Notes: a model not told the origin generated them from the letters alone. A stretch of 64,000 nucleotides of DNA from CAMBDS01 sp964355675 (GCA_964355675.1 CAYHEC010000003.1:137277-201276); one strand, 5' to 3'. Shown: positions 49,248 to 60,900, numbered from the stretch's first letter. Numbers and translations are program-made.

Positions 49248-50000
49248 TCACGCCATAATCGAATATCCGCCGTCAACCACAATCGACTGCCCCTGAATCA
49301 TTCGCGCTTTGTCGCTACACAACAACAACACTACGTCAGCCACATCATCTGGCGTTAAAAGCCTTCCCATCGGAACTCTAAGGCGAGTATTTTCAAGAAT
49401 CTCCTCGCGGTTGGGGAAGTGCTTCAACGCCTCAGTATCGACTGCGCCGGCTTGAACGACGTTGACGTTGATTCCACACGGTCCCATTTCAACTGCCAAA
49501 TGCCTCACCAGCGATTCGAGCGCTCCCTTAGAGGATCCAACTGCGGCGTAGTTGGCTATTGCTCGAACAGCGCCGAGGCTCGATACCGCTATGATATGCC
49601 CGCCCTTCGGCATAAGCTTGGCGGCTCCCTGCGAGAGCGGCAGGAGGGCTCGCGCATTGATGTTCATCGCCCAATCCCAATGTTTCGTAGTGAGCTGAAA
49701 CGACGGTTTCAACACTCCTGATGCGGCATTTGAGATCAGGATGTCGAGCCGGGCGAATTCCTTATCGATCTCATCGAACATCGCGAAGACTTCTTCATCG
49801 ACAGCCACATTCGCCTTAACCACAAGGCACTTAACGCCGTATTTGCGGATGGTCTTGGCAGTCTCTTCAGCCTCTGATTTTTTGCGCAGGTAGTTAATCA
49901 CAAGGTGGACGCCGTGTTCGGCGAGTCTAAACGCGATTGCTCGTCCGATTCCTCGCGAAGACCCGGTGACTAAGGCGACTCGATTGCGAAGTTCTTCCAT
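49248..50000 (-). CDS. fabL: Enoyl-[ACP] reductase, FabL type
   Basis: A 250-residue short-chain dehydrogenase. The cofactor motif is TGSSRGIGRAIA, followed by NAA in ISNAASG, an active-site Ser in AVSSLGA, and Tyr/Lys in NYAAVGSSKGALESL. The VDTEALKHFPNREEILEN segment is characteristic of Bacillus-type FabL rather than FabG. It would catalyse the last reduction of fatty acid elongation, using NADPH. Start ATG 50000. Confidence 0.88.
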   Translation of the reverse strand: MEELRNRVALVTGSSRGIGRAIAFRLAEHGVHLVINYLRKKSEAEETAKTIRKYGVKCLVVKANVAVDEEVFAMFDEIDKEFARLDILISNAASGVLKPSFQLTTKHWDWAMNINARALLPLSQGAAKLMPKGGHIIAVSSLGAVRAIANYAAVGSSKGALESLVRHLAVEMGPCGINVNVVQAGAVDTEALKHFPNREEILENTRLRVPMGRLLTPDDVADVVLLLCSDKARMIQGQSIVVDGGYSIMA

Positions 50001-50171
50001 AATGTGCTCCCGTTTTTCCTAATGTGTTACAGTTGGGAATGTGATACGATAACTTTGCAGTCTGTGGGCGTCGAAGATATCTGCTGAGCGCTTACGCGAG
50101 AAATCAAGCGAGTTATCTTCGCATTGCCATTAGTATCAAATTGAGAAATTCAACCCCAAAAGGTCGTTCTC

Positions 50172-50245
50172 ATACCGGCGAAGGCCGGTATCCATACACG
50201 CCTCTAATTTACAATATTTCAACTGATACCGGCTTTCGCCGGTAT
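50172..50245. repeat. Inverted pair of ATACCGGC hairpins
   Basis: Two hairpins with ATACCGGC/GCCGGTAT stems (50172-50191, loop GAAG; 50226-50245, loop TTTC) face each other. Each is an inverted copy of the other including flanks. They match the repeat embedded in the signal peptide region at 51735-51754, so all three belong to one family. Confidence 0.85.
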
Positions 50246-50285
50246 GAGGTGTGTGTGTCGCTTAATTTCTCAACCAAGTATTAGT

Positions 50286-50735
50286 TCACCCGTTTATCGG
50301 ATCGCGGACCCGGATACTGAGAGTATCGCGCCCCAGCATTTCCCCGCCTACAACGACCAGACCTGTAATCACAGCAACTCCTGGCCTTCTCCCGATAAAA
50401 GTGACGGTTGTGGCAAATCCGGTTCGTGAGACTGCCGTGTCGGTAGTCGTCACTGCGAACGCAGTGACTGACCCGACCGAGTCTGGTTGAAGCGAAAACG
50501 AAACGGTCACTCCGTCTTGGGCGACTCCTAAATTGTTATTCAAGCGACCGCCGAGGTAAACATTCTCGTTGACATTGGCTTCCTGAGCGTGATGATCAAG
50601 ATAGATATTGAGGCCGAGTTGTACCGGGTTAGGCGGGAGTTTCGTCGGCTCATTACAGCCGGTGCATCCAGAAAGCGCTCCGATACTGATCAGGATCAGG
50701 AGCGTTAGACGTGAAGGGGATCGATGATAACTCAT
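50286..50735 (-). CDS. Small lipoprotein with Ig-like domain
   Basis: A 149-residue lipoprotein. The signal sequence LTLLILISIGALSGC has a lipobox with Cys after LSG. The mature part has an Asn/Leu-rich start then a beta-sandwich pattern (DGVTVSFSLQPDSVGSVTAF) like bacterial Ig-like (Big) domains. ATG 50735 is preferred since it starts the signal peptide; the frame is open to 50801. Function unknown. Confidence 0.7.
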   Translation of the reverse strand: MSYHRSPSRLTLLILISIGALSGCTGCNEPTKLPPNPVQLGLNIYLDHHAQEANVNENVYLGGRLNNNLGVAQDGVTVSFSLQPDSVGSVTAFAVTTTDTAVSRTGFATTVTFIGRRPGVAVITGLVVVGGEMLGRDTLSIRVRDPING

Positions 50736-50827
50736 GATGTAGTTCCTGATTTTAGTTCGATTGTATGATTTGTATTGTCTTGTCAAGGTGTTTACACACA
50801 AGCCGCCTCATGGAGGGCGGACTTTCT

Positions 50828-50990
50828 GAGTTCGTTGATTTATTCGCTTGGGACGCCAATTCGGACAAGATTCTCTTGGAGGGGGGGCTTCAGCCCGCCC
50901 TTGTTTGTGCTTGATCGTCCTTTAGGGGGGGCTGAAGCCCCCCCTCCAAGAGGATCAAATCTCTACTCGAACGAATAAATCAACGAACTC
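50828..50990. mobile_element. MITE-like inverted-repeat element
   Basis: A 163-bp element with 19-bp perfect terminal inverted repeats (50828-50846 and 50972-50990, GAGTTCGTTGATTTATTCG type). Inside lies a second inverted pair, TCTTGGAGGGGGGGCTTCAG and its complement (about 50872-50953). It has no coding capacity. A target-site duplication was not identified. It could be a miniature transposable element or a large extragenic palindrome. The inner arm matches the repeat at 56-77. Confidence 0.75.
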
Positions 50991-51237
50991 ATTATATCTG
51001 CACTCTTTAATAGTACCAATGTAGGTCTTGACGAGAGTGCCTGTGCTCTATGCAGTTCAGCCCCGGTTTCAAGCAGAATTGCTAAATGCTTTTGTTCGGT
51101 GATGAAGGTCTCGGCTGGTTATGGCCGGGATATTTCCTGTGTGTGGCCAATAGGGAAGGGGGAATCCAGGAGTAGCGGGAAGAGGGTGGAAAGTAAGATT
51201 TGCGGGAAGATCGGGAAGTCATTGGGCAATTAGAGTA

Positions 51238-51275
51238 CGAAAGGCGACCGTATGGCCGCCTTTCGTTTTCTCCAC
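51238..51275 (+). terminator. Rho-independent terminator
   Basis: The stem CGAAAGGCGaCC/GGcCGCCTTTCG with a GTAT loop is followed by TTTTCT on the plus strand. It lies between the MITE-like element and the gene remnant at 51293. No plus-strand gene is recognised before it; 51003-51237 shows no supported feature. It may also cap the minus-strand remnant. Confidence 0.65.
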
Positions 51276-51292
51276 CGATTCGAGGAATATCC

Positions 51293-51529
51293 TTATTTGA
51301 TTAAAGTCACCTTGGCAGTGGCGACGTTTCCTCCAGCCTTAACCTTGCAGAAATAGATTCCGGTGGGAGTATTTGTTGCTGTCCATGTTTGAGTGCGCAT
51401 TCCAGCCTGTTCGACGCCATCGAAGAGCGCCGTCAAGATGATCGCGAGCCGCACCTGCGTTACCTGCATGCAACTCAGCATTTGCAAGCTTTCGTCGAGG
51501 ATTCGACTTGGGTGCCGGAAGCGCCTCAC
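51293..51529 (-). pseudogene. Remnant of a secreted protein with C-terminal sorting-type domain
   Basis: A 78-codon fragment ending in WTATNTPTGIYFCKVKAGGN followed by VATAKVTLIK. This matches the last strands of FlgD-like/type IX-sorting C-terminal domains (WDGTDxxGxxxSGVYFxxLxAGxxxxTRKMVLLK). The region upstream (DGVEQAGMRTQT) also fits, but the rest of the protein is missing and the 5' part is out of frame. It indicates past deletion of a surface protein gene. Confidence 0.6.
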
Positions 51530-51585
51530 GAGGATAAACTATTTTGAGGAGGGGGCAAAATAGTTGCTGAAACATTTGGAAAAGC

Positions 51586-51614
51586 TTGCATCATCGAAAA
51601 GACTCTTCTATATT
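51586..51614 (+). promoter_or_regulatory. Promoter of the beta-helix gene
   Basis: TTGCAT (51586-51591), 17-bp spacer, TATATT (51609-51614). Transcription would start about 70 nt before ATG 51693. The layout is the same as for the phage early promoter and the one at 54592. Confidence 0.6.
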
Positions 51615-51692
51615 GATTCTAGGGTAACCTCGCAGTCGAAGCAAAAGACGCGGGAGTTGACCAAGCGGAACCGTTGCACTAACTTAATCACA

Positions 51693-53570
51693 ATGAAGAT
51701 CATACAAACACATACCCTTTTTAGATTCATCCTCATTCCAGCGAAAGCCGGAATCTGTCTGAGTTTGATACTGATTTTGACAAGCCAAGCCTTCGCCGAT
51801 ACGACCTTTGTCTCGGGAGCGGTGTCGGGCGAATGGACGCGGGACGGGAATCCGTATATCGTCGAGGATTCGATTTGGGTAGAAGCAGAAGACACCTTGA
51901 CCATTCTCGCAGGAGTCGAGGTTCGATTTCCGCGTGACTTCCTTTTCCAAGTGTTCGGTGGATTGACTATTGAAGGTACCGAAGAAGATTCGGTTTTCTT
52001 TTCCGTAATTGCCGATTGGCATGAATGGAAAGGCATCTACCTGATAAAAGAAGATTATGAATACAAATTCAACTATTTGAAAATAAGATCAGTTGACTAT
52101 GGATTTAAACTTGCTCAACGTACAATGGTATCACTAAAATCGTGCTCAATCATAACTTGGACAATGGTTTTAAGAACCTGGCCAAATCTTGCCTCAGGCC
52201 ACAGGATATATATTTCCAAATGTCATTTGGAAAATCTGGTGCGGACCACCGCAATTCACCTTAGAGGCGCAAATGTTACAATTGACAGCAGTCATATAAT
52301 TGGGCTAGGTTCGACCATTTACATGGATGGTGGCCGTTTAGAGATTATTGATAGCGATATGCAGGGCGGTATTCACCTTTATGGCACTTTGACTAATTAT
52401 GAACGGGTTCATTTTATTGATTTGGTAGGTCCAAGCGACAGGATTGAGACTAGCGGATCTATCGTCGATTGTATTGTCGAACCAATGTTGGTGACGAATG
52501 TGCCGTATAATAATTTGATTCGTGGGAGTCAATTACTGGGGAATTTTCAAGCGACGTTTCAATACGGAACTTTGCAAATAGTCAATTCAAGGATAACAAA
52601 TGGAAATGGTGGAAACGCTTTGAACTATCCGATTAGAATTGATGAGTTCGATAAATTAATTATCGACAGTTGCAATTTTGAATGTGTTACCTGGATTGGA
52701 ACCGAACTTACCGATACAGTAATCATTAAGAATACAATATTTGGAAGGGATTTTTCGATTTATCAAGGAGACAGGGTAAACGATCATAGTTTTGTAAATA
52801 TCGACCATTGTATTTTTGAAAATGGACCGGTTTGGTTAATGGGGGTGTCGAATCTGATTTTCAATAATAACGACGTTATTCATTATACTGAAAGGAACAA
52901 TCTTTATCCAGAGATATTGATGCTTAATTCAAGTGACCGACGATTAAATTACAATATTTATAATAATATATTTGCAGTCGATACCGATTCCGCCTATACT
53001 TTTCGTTTTGCTGGTGTCGTTTTGGATGAACTTGGGCGCAGAGTTCGCATAACTTATAACACGTCTTACGGAACAGTCGGAGATTTCAATTTGCGCAGAA
53101 TCGAAGATTTTGATTATCAACTTGACTCCACTAATGCCGCCGCTGATCCCCTTTTCTATGATTTGCAGAACAGAGATCTTAGGTTGAAATACGGGTCGCA
53201 ATGCATCGATACTGGTGATCCCAATTCCCCCCGCGACCCCGACGGTACCAGGGCCGACAGAGGTGCGATTTACATGCCCCACGATCCAGTCTATATCGAT
53301 GATCCCGCTGGCAACATCCCGCGAATTAACTCGTTTGCAGCTTGGCCTAATCCAACCAACTCAATCATAAATATTTCAATTCCTTATTTATTACCTAATA
53401 CGTCAATATCAATCTATGACGTTTCCGGTCGAGTGCTATGGAAAATCAATCCAGTTCAAGGCCAATTTATGTCATCGGTCGATTTGAGCGCTTTTTCCTC
53501 CGGTTCCTACCGAATTCTCGTTACTTCAAATGGCATCCTAACAACTCAACCTGTTACGCTCCTTAAATAA
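51693..53570 (+). CDS. Secreted right-handed beta-helix protein with sorting-type C-terminus
   Basis: A 625-residue surface protein. The signal peptide (from MKII) contains a translated host repeat (ILIPAKAGI) before a hydrophobic core LSLILILTSQAFA. Residues about 30-520 form parallel beta-helix coils (LIIDSCNFECV, VNIDHCIFENGPVW, YNIYNNIFAV) and end DPNSPRDPDGTRADRGAIY, a motif that often closes such repeats. The last 75 residues are a type IX-like sorting domain (AAWPNPTNSIINISI, ISIYDVSGRVLWKI, SGSYRILV). The gene is much more AT-rich than its neighbours, a sign of transfer. ATG 51693 is chosen; the frame is open to 51564. Confidence 0.8.
   Translation: MKIIQTHTLFRFILIPAKAGICLSLILILTSQAFADTTFVSGAVSGEWTRDGNPYIVEDSIWVEAEDTLTILAGVEVRFPRDFLFQVFGGLTIEGTEEDSVFFSVIADWHEWKGIYLIKEDYEYKFNYLKIRSVDYGFKLAQRTMVSLKSCSIITWTMVLRTWPNLASGHRIYISKCHLENLVRTTAIHLRGANVTIDSSHIIGLGSTIYMDGGRLEIIDSDMQGGIHLYGTLTNYERVHFIDLVGPSDRIETSGSIVDCIVEPMLVTNVPYNNLIRGSQLLGNFQATFQYGTLQIVNSRITNGNGGNALNYPIRIDEFDKLIIDSCNFECVTWIGTELTDTVIIKNTIFGRDFSIYQGDRVNDHSFVNIDHCIFENGPVWLMGVSNLIFNNNDVIHYTERNNLYPEILMLNSSDRRLNYNIYNNIFAVDTDSAYTFRFAGVVLDELGRRVRITYNTSYGTVGDFNLRRIEDFDYQLDSTNAAADPLFYDLQNRDLRLKYGSQCIDTGDPNSPRDPDGTRADRGAIYMPHDPVYIDDPAGNIPRINSFAAWPNPTNSIINISIPYLLPNTSISIYDVSGRVLWKINPVQGQFMSSVDLSAFSSGSYRILVTSNGILTTQPVTLLK
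51735..51754. repeat. Hairpin repeat within a signal peptide
   Basis: ATTCCaGC-GAAA-GCcGGAAT hairpin translated in frame as part of ILIPAKAGI. It has the same core as the hairpins at 50172 and 50226 (GCGAAAGCCGG). It sits between the basic N-region and the hydrophobic core of the signal peptide. Confidence 0.8.
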
Positions 53571-53637
53571 CCAAATCGCTTTAATTTTGCACAATCGTTG
53601 CAAAGGCGATTATTTAGACAAAGAAAGGGTAGAGAAA

Positions 53638-54341
53638 ATGGAACAGATGAATCACTTTCGTGGGCTTGTCATTGCCCTGTTTCTTACTTTCGGGCGCATT
53701 CCATTTAGCCGCGTATCATATGCGGACCCAATTGCGCTCGTCGGCACTTATGACGTCAACTCCAACCCCGGTGGGGTAACGCTCGATGACAACGATGGGT
53801 ATTGGATCTATTCGGATTGAATAATTCGAGGTATCGAATTGATAATCGAACCGGGAATTATGATCGGTTTCGAAAATAATGCAATTCTTCGAATCGAAGA
53901 CGACGGACAGGGGAACCAAGGTCTTCTGAGAGTTAATCCAATTGACGATCCAGGAGGTAACGTACAATTTCTTGAGGCAAATATTGCTTTCGGGCAGGGA
54001 TACGATTCCAGCCCACTCTCTCATATCGAAATCGCTGGGAGTGTGATGGCTTGAGACACTTGATCAATAAAGCAGAGTTCACCGGATTCGGGCATTTCTT
54101 GCCTGGCGACGAAGATAATGCCTTTGGCATGGTAATGATTGAGAATGGTGCAGACGTAATAATTCAAGAATGCGTCTTTGAACCGGGATTCTTAAAGCCG
54201 GAATTCGACGATATCTGGCCGAGCGTCTGCATTTTACAGTACGATAATTCAATTCTCGCATTGAGCAACTCAGAATTAATCGGTGAGGATGAGGAGAATT
54301 ACTCTGCCTTGAAATGGCTTAGTGACTCGATCCTCAACTAA
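53638..54341 (+). pseudogene. Disrupted beta-helix surface protein gene
   Basis: Begins with a signal peptide (HFRGLVIALFLTFGRIPFSR, then YADPIA). A TGA at 53818 stops it after DDNDGYWIYSD. The same frame continues as GIELIIEPGIMIGFENNAIL, a beta-helix start, to a second TGA at 54052. The sense then moves to another frame (RHLINKAEFTGFGHFLPGDE, then IIQECVFEPGF) ending at 54341. One nonsense change plus one frameshift and a lost C-terminus explain this. The related intact gene lies directly upstream. Confidence 0.7.
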
Positions 54342-54591
54342 CTTTCCAACCAATAATCTATACTCATTTAGCTCAGCTCAGCAAGCCTTGGAATCGAAAA
54401 CCCCCCTGTGAGTGAAGCTCTCGTCGAGGTGTTTTGTGCTGGATGGAATAAAGACGAGGCACAGCAGTCCTTTCGTACTCTTTTATCCAAATGAACTGTG
54501 TTCAGTAAGTGCAGACCAAGGCGTCCACTTGGCGTGTTGCTGGCAATATTAACGGTTTCGCTATGAAGTTAAAATAGATTTCCGCCAATAC

Positions 54592-54620
54592 TTGACAACA
54601 AACATTTTCTTCACTATATT
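54592..54620 (+). promoter_or_regulatory. Promoter of the giant secreted protein gene
   Basis: TTGACA (54592-54597), 17-bp spacer, TATATT (54615-54620), a near-consensus promoter. It leaves a leader of about 340 nt before ATG 54968. In the leader, an 11-bp hairpin GGCTC.TGTCA/TGACA.GAGCC (54918-54943) lies just upstream of the ribosome binding site. The remaining 54342-54591 and 54621-54917 show nothing else supportable. Confidence 0.65.
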
Positions 54621-54967
54621 CAAAAGTCACAGGTGATGAAGTGTTTATCCATTTCATTCACAATTACTTGGCAAATTCATCTTCTGAATAACCCTCCTAC
54701 GCCAAGTATTGTACAGCCTCTGTTCCCGTTACTTCCCAAACGAATTTGTTTTCGCTCTGTTCGTTTACAAATCAAACCATTGTATCCCAACTTCTTTCAG
54801 CGATTTGTAGCTCCACTTGGTTATCCTAACTAATTTTCGTTCTTTCGCGACATCTCTTCGAATTGATATTCTATCAATATGAGGGGTAAGGTAAGCGTTA
54901 GACCGACATCAATTTCTGGCTCCTGTCATTATGACAGCGAGCCAATAAAACGACACTGGAGAACGCC

Positions 54968-57900
54968 ATGTCAGGAACTCGCATTTACAGCTCCGTGCTG
55001 ATTTCATTGACGTTGCTTGCCACATCTCTGGCAGAACCGCAAGCCATCACGCCTACCAGCATGATCAGCAATCCAATCACGAATGTTGTCATTCCTTTGG
55101 CCCCCACCGGACAACAAACCGAACCTGCTACAGTCAAAGGATTCAATATAGAACCTGTATTGGTCGATGCCTCGGATCTCGGTCTAAGTCCAAGCTTACG
55201 AGGCCAACTACCGGTTCGAGATCCGGGCGAACCGCCTCCTGACATTATCGTCAATCCATTGGCGCTGGAATCCCAGCTTAACACCGGCGAGAGCGAAGAT
55301 CGGATCGTTAACATCACCAACGATGGTGAGGGAGCGCTAAATTTCACAACCACAATCGTGACCATCTCCGAGCCTGGGCGTGACGCAAACGAGCGTCGAT
55401 TACGCGGCGTTGGACATCGCGGTCCGGTGCGTGACGATCTCGAAGACCTTCACGTTTTGCTCATTATGAATGGCGACGGCTGGTCTCCCTCCAACCGCCC
55501 GGTAGCTGGGCAACTTGGGATTGATTACGACCAGATCAACTCTGGTCAGATAGGTGATGTTGATTTCGAAGACTACACGACAATCATCACTCACGACAAT
55601 CAAGGCGATGATTACTATAATGCGATACGGCAGAACATAGGCCGTCTTGAGGAGTTCTGCGCAAATGGTGGTGAACTGATCTATCAAGCGGCATCCAATG
55701 CAGGTACTCGCTCGCTTATCCCTGGCCGCGTAGAAGATGACCACGCTGGGACAGATACTTATAATGTGATTCATGGGGAAGTCGATCGCGAAAATCCCCT
55801 GCTTGCCGGGAATCCTGATGACGCAGACGACGATCTTCGCGACCGTCTGTGGGGCAGTTCGGTAAGTCACTGGGCGTTTCCGCGTGCCGCATTGGAGGAC
55901 AACAACGAGATCGATGATCTGCAGATCTTCTATGTGACCGAAAACAACCGCGATCGCGTCACGCTGGCGACCTATTCGTATGGCCGCGGCAGTGTCTGCG
56001 TGACGACGTTCACCCAGTCAGCCGCCTGGGGTTGGTGGCAACCCAACGACAACGGCGGTACGGCACATTGGTTTTGCCGCAATCAATTTCTGTGGGCTGA
56101 CTGGGTTAATACGGCCGGCTGGGTTTCCTGGGCGCCTGAAGAAGGTGTGATCGAAGGCGGTAGTCAGATTGAAATGACCGTCACTCTTAACGCTGAGGGT
56201 CTCATCGAAGGCGACTACGAAGCCGATCTTCATATCCTCTCCGATGATGGTAACAACCCTGATGTGGCGATCAATATTACCTTATCAGTTATCGCGGCTC
56301 CCGACATCAACGTGATTTGGGACGAAGAGTTAGGCTACCCGAACGCAGTGAATTGGAATGCTCAATACCCCGATTTGTTCACCGGTAGTTCTTATGATAT
56401 GACCGTAACTGTGGTCAACGAAGGCGTCGAGCGTCTGGCTGTTGATCGAATCGAATTCGTTGGCGACTTTTTCAGAACCGCGGCAGGCGGATTTAGTCTT
56501 GCTCCCGGTGAAGAAAACGAAATCACCATCAGCCTCGATGCTGACGAATCGGGTGTTAATGAAGCGAATATGATCTTCGTATCGAATGACCCCGCTCCTG
56601 CTCGATATCTGGTTCCGTTACACGGCGAAACAGGCAACCCACCGGTTATGGACATTGAGCCGGAGATGATCGAGGAAGAGTTGTTTACGGGGGGTCATTC
56701 CGAACAGATCATCAATGTGACGAACAATGGCGAGGCTCCTCTTCGCTTTGCTTTAGATGTCGATCTGATCTCACAACCCGGACGCGACGAAAATGGTCGT
56801 GAGTTGAGGAGTGTTGACGGCTCTGCCGGCCCAGTTCGCGACAATGCCGGACAAGTGCTTGCCCAGTTTGCCTGGCAGGGGGGAGAAGGACAGAACCAAC
56901 ACAAATCCGGCATCGCTTACGACCCTGACCACGAATTGCTTTTTGTGACCGGCTACGACCGGAACATTCTTGGAATTCTCGACCCCACAAATAATTACGC
57001 AGTGGTGCGTCAATGGAATAACCCCGGTCCCGGGAATCCGATGGATGCGGCATACCTTGATGGAGTGTTCTATTATATGACACTCTGGACGAACTCACTA
57101 TTCCGTTACGACGTCGAAGGCAACCGTATGGATAATCTCAATATGGGAAACATACAGCCGACAGCCGTCGCCGCGAGCGCCAAAATGGGCCTCCTTTTCA
57201 TAATGGACAACTCAGGCGGAGGGCTTCCTCCCTTTCCTCCGGGCGACCGCAATATCTATGTGTGGGATGTCGAAAATAACCGGGCGATTGGCTCGATAAA
57301 CAACTACCGTCCCATGATTGAAAATGTCGATTGTCGGAACCTGCTCTGGGTTGACAAACATGACGACGGACAGCTTTGGTGCGGTTCCTCCGGCGGGCGA
57401 TTGATGGAGCTTGCCATCAACACCGATACGTGGCGGGCAGTTCGCCGCGTCCAGAATTTCGTAGTGCAGGGAGCCCAAAATGGTCAGCCTTGGGAAGGCG
57501 CCGGACACGACGGACACAACCTGATCTGCGGTTTCCATGGCAATCAGAACTATATGATTGTCGATGACGGCGTTGCTGAGATGTACTGGATGGCTCTCGA
57601 TCCTGAGGAAGGCGAAATTGGCGGCGGAGGAGATATGGACGTTGCCGTCACCTTCGACGCCTTTGGTTTGGTTGAAGGAAATTACGAAGCTGACATCCAT
57701 ATCCTCACCAACGATCCCGATTCTCCCGATGTGGCTGTCAACGTCCTGCTGGTTGTCCTTGCGGCTCCCGATATCACCGTCGAGTGGAGTGAAGAGAATG
57801 GTTTTCCCGATGTCGTGGATTGGAACCTGGCTCACGAGGAACTCTATTCAGGAGGTCCATATAATATGGTGATCGAACTAACCAACAACGGATCGGAAGA

Positions 57901-60900
57901 CTTGCAGATCGGTAGCATTACTGCCGATCATGAGTTTTTCACTGCCGATCCAAGTGAATTCACAATCGGATGGCATGAATCGGCGAATGTGACACTCACG
58001 TTCAACGCTCCGGCCGACGCTCCTGGTAACTACACACAGACCTTGACCATCGCATCCGACGATCCGGATGAACGGGTGTACGAAATCACCCTGCACGCTC
58101 AAGCCAGTCTTCCACCAGTGATGACCATCGAACCCGAACAGATCCAGGACAGACTGTTTACCGGCGGGCTGAACGAACACATCATTAACGTAACAAATGA
58201 TGGGGAAGCCCCGCTTACGTTCTCAATCGACACGGAGATTATCGCTGTACCAGAGCGCGACGCCAGTGCCCGCACTCTGCGCGGTGTGGACGGCACTGCC
58301 GGTCCTCAGCGTGACAATCCCGGCCAGGAATTGGGGACATTTACTTGGGATGGCGGGGAAGTTCAAAACGAATATAAGGCTGGTATCGCCTACGACTTCG
58401 ACAACAACCTGCTGTTTCTGACCGGTCAAAACCGCAATATCTTTGCCATCGTTGATCCCGCCGACAACTACCGCGTTGTCCGACAATGGAACAATCCCGG
58501 CAATGGCAACCCAATGGATGCCGCCTGGCTGGACGGAGCCTTCTACGACGTTCAACTCTGGAACAACGCTCTGTTCCGCTGGGACGTGAACGGTAACCGG
58601 ATGGATCCTTTAAATCTTCCTTTTCAGGTGCGAGCTGTTGCCGCCAGTCAGGATCTGGGAGTGTTGTTCTGTTTGAATAATCAGGACATCAATCAGATTG
58701 TAGTCATTGATCCGGCGAACGGGCAACAGATCGGCGTGATCAATAACTGGCGTCAGTTCATGGATAACCGTGATTGCTACAGTATTCTGTGGGTTGACAA
58801 GCATCCCGCAGGTCAACTTTGGGTTCATGGCTGGGACGCTCAGATTTACGAGATCGCCGTTAATCCGGCAAACTGGCAGGCGACAGGTCGAGTTCAGCAA
58901 TTCCAATTCCCGAATCGTCAGAATCCACAGCCATGGGACGGTATCGGCTGGGACGGCCATAACCTGATCATTGGCCAATACGGAAGCCCCAATTATCAGA
59001 TCGTCGATGACGGCATTACTGAAATGTACTGGTTGCTGGTTGAGCCTGATGAAGGACAACTCGAAGGTGGCGCAGACATGGACATCTTCGTGACTCTCGA
59101 TGGGGCAAATCTGGTTGGCGGGGATTACGTTGCCGACCTTCACTTTCTGTCCAACGATCCAGCACGGAGTGATTTTGCGCTCCCCGTTGTGCTCCATGTG
59201 ACCGGAGCCGCTGATGTTGTCGTCGAATGGCCCGAAGAATTCGGCTTCCCCGATATACTTGACTGGAATGCGGCCTATCCCGATTTCTTTACCGGCAGTC
59301 CATACAACATGACGATTGTTGTCTCGAACCACGGTACAGCACGGCTGGCAGTGGCGGACATTTTCGCCGATCACGAATTCTTCTCTGCCGCTCCCGCCGC
59401 CTTCAATCTTCAACCCGGGGAGGAGCGCGAAGTCGTTGTAACTTTCGAAGCCCCTGCCAACGCTCCGGATGAATACATCCAAACTTTGACTGTCCAATCA
59501 AACGACCCGGACGAGAATGAATTTGCGGTTCGCCTGCACGCTGATTCCAAACTTCCACCAGTAATTGACATCGATCCCAACAGAATTGAAGATAACCTCT
59601 TCACGGGTGGACTATCTGAACATGTCCTGAACGTCTCAAACTTTGGCGACGCGCCATTGCGCTTCACCATCGAACATGAGATCATCTCCGAACCTGGTCG
59701 CGATGCTTCCGACCGAACACTGCGCGGTGTGGACGGTGTCGCCGGTCCTCAGCGAGACAATCCGGGCGAAGTTCTCGGGCAGTTCGCTTGGGAAGGCGGG
59801 GAAGGCCAGAACCAGCACAAGTCAGGCGTAGCCTATGACTTCGACAATGACCTTATCTTCCTTACCGGTTACGACCGGAATATCTTCGCCATCGTTGACC
59901 CTGCAGACAACTACCGCGTTGTCCGTCAATGGAATAACCCCGGTAACGGCAACCCGATGACCGCGACGTGGTTGAATGGAGTCTTCTACGACGTCCAGCT
60001 CTGGAACAATGCTCTGTTCCGCTGGGATGTCGATGGGAATCGACTCGATCCATTGAACCTGAACTATCAGGTTCGAGGCGTAGCCTCCAGCCCGGAGATG
60101 GGACTCTTATTCTTTACCCATAACAACGATCTTAGTCGGATGATCGTTTTCGATCCGGCCAATAATCGTGAAGTTGGAGTGATCGACAACTATCGACAGT
60201 ACATCGATAACCGCGACTGCTACAGCATCCTCTGGGTCGATAAGCATGATGGCGGGCAACTCTGGGTGAACGGCTGGGACGCCGGACTATTCCAGATCGG
60301 TGTTAACACCGATAACTGGCAGGCTACGGGCCGAGTTCAACAGTTCCAATTCCCGAACAGACAGAATCCTCAGCCTTGGGACGCGATGGGCTGGGATGGT
60401 CATAATCTGATCTTAGGACAATATGGCCCGGCCAACTACATGATCGTCGATGATGGTATTGAGGAAAGGTATTGGCTCAATTACGAACCGAAGGAAGGTG
60501 AACTTGATAGTGGCCTTGACATGGATATCTTCGTGACCCTTGACGCCGAAGGGTTGCTCGAAGGCGACTATGAAGCCGAATTGGACTTCCTGTCGAATGA
60601 TCCCAACAATGACCGCGCTGTGGTCAATGTTCTGCTCCATGTCACTGGAGCTTCGGACATCACAGTGGAGTGGCCTGAGAATCAAGGTTTCCCGGATGTT
60701 CTCGATTGGAACAGGGCTTATCAGGATCTCTTTTCTGGCGGTCCATACACAATGGTCGTAACCGTGTCCAATGACGGTACGGCCGACCTGAACATCGAAG
60801 AGATTTCCTTTGACAATATATACTTCTCCTCAGATTTGGCAAATCTGGCTTTACAGCCTGGTCAGTCGCGAGAAGTGACAATTACCTTCAACGCGCCTGC

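Noticed and set aside
49248..50000. FabG-type ketoacyl reductase
   Set aside because: The LKHFPNREE segment and Tyr/Lys spacing fit FabL-type enoyl reductase better.
53818..54054. TGA recoding (selenocysteine or TGA as sense codon) in the beta-helix gene
   Set aside because: TGA ends many clear genes in the window, and a frameshift follows the second TGA, so decay is simpler.
54633..54833. 66-codon ORF upstream of the giant gene
   Set aside because: No ribosome binding site of note, unusual composition and no pattern; it lies in the untranslated leader.
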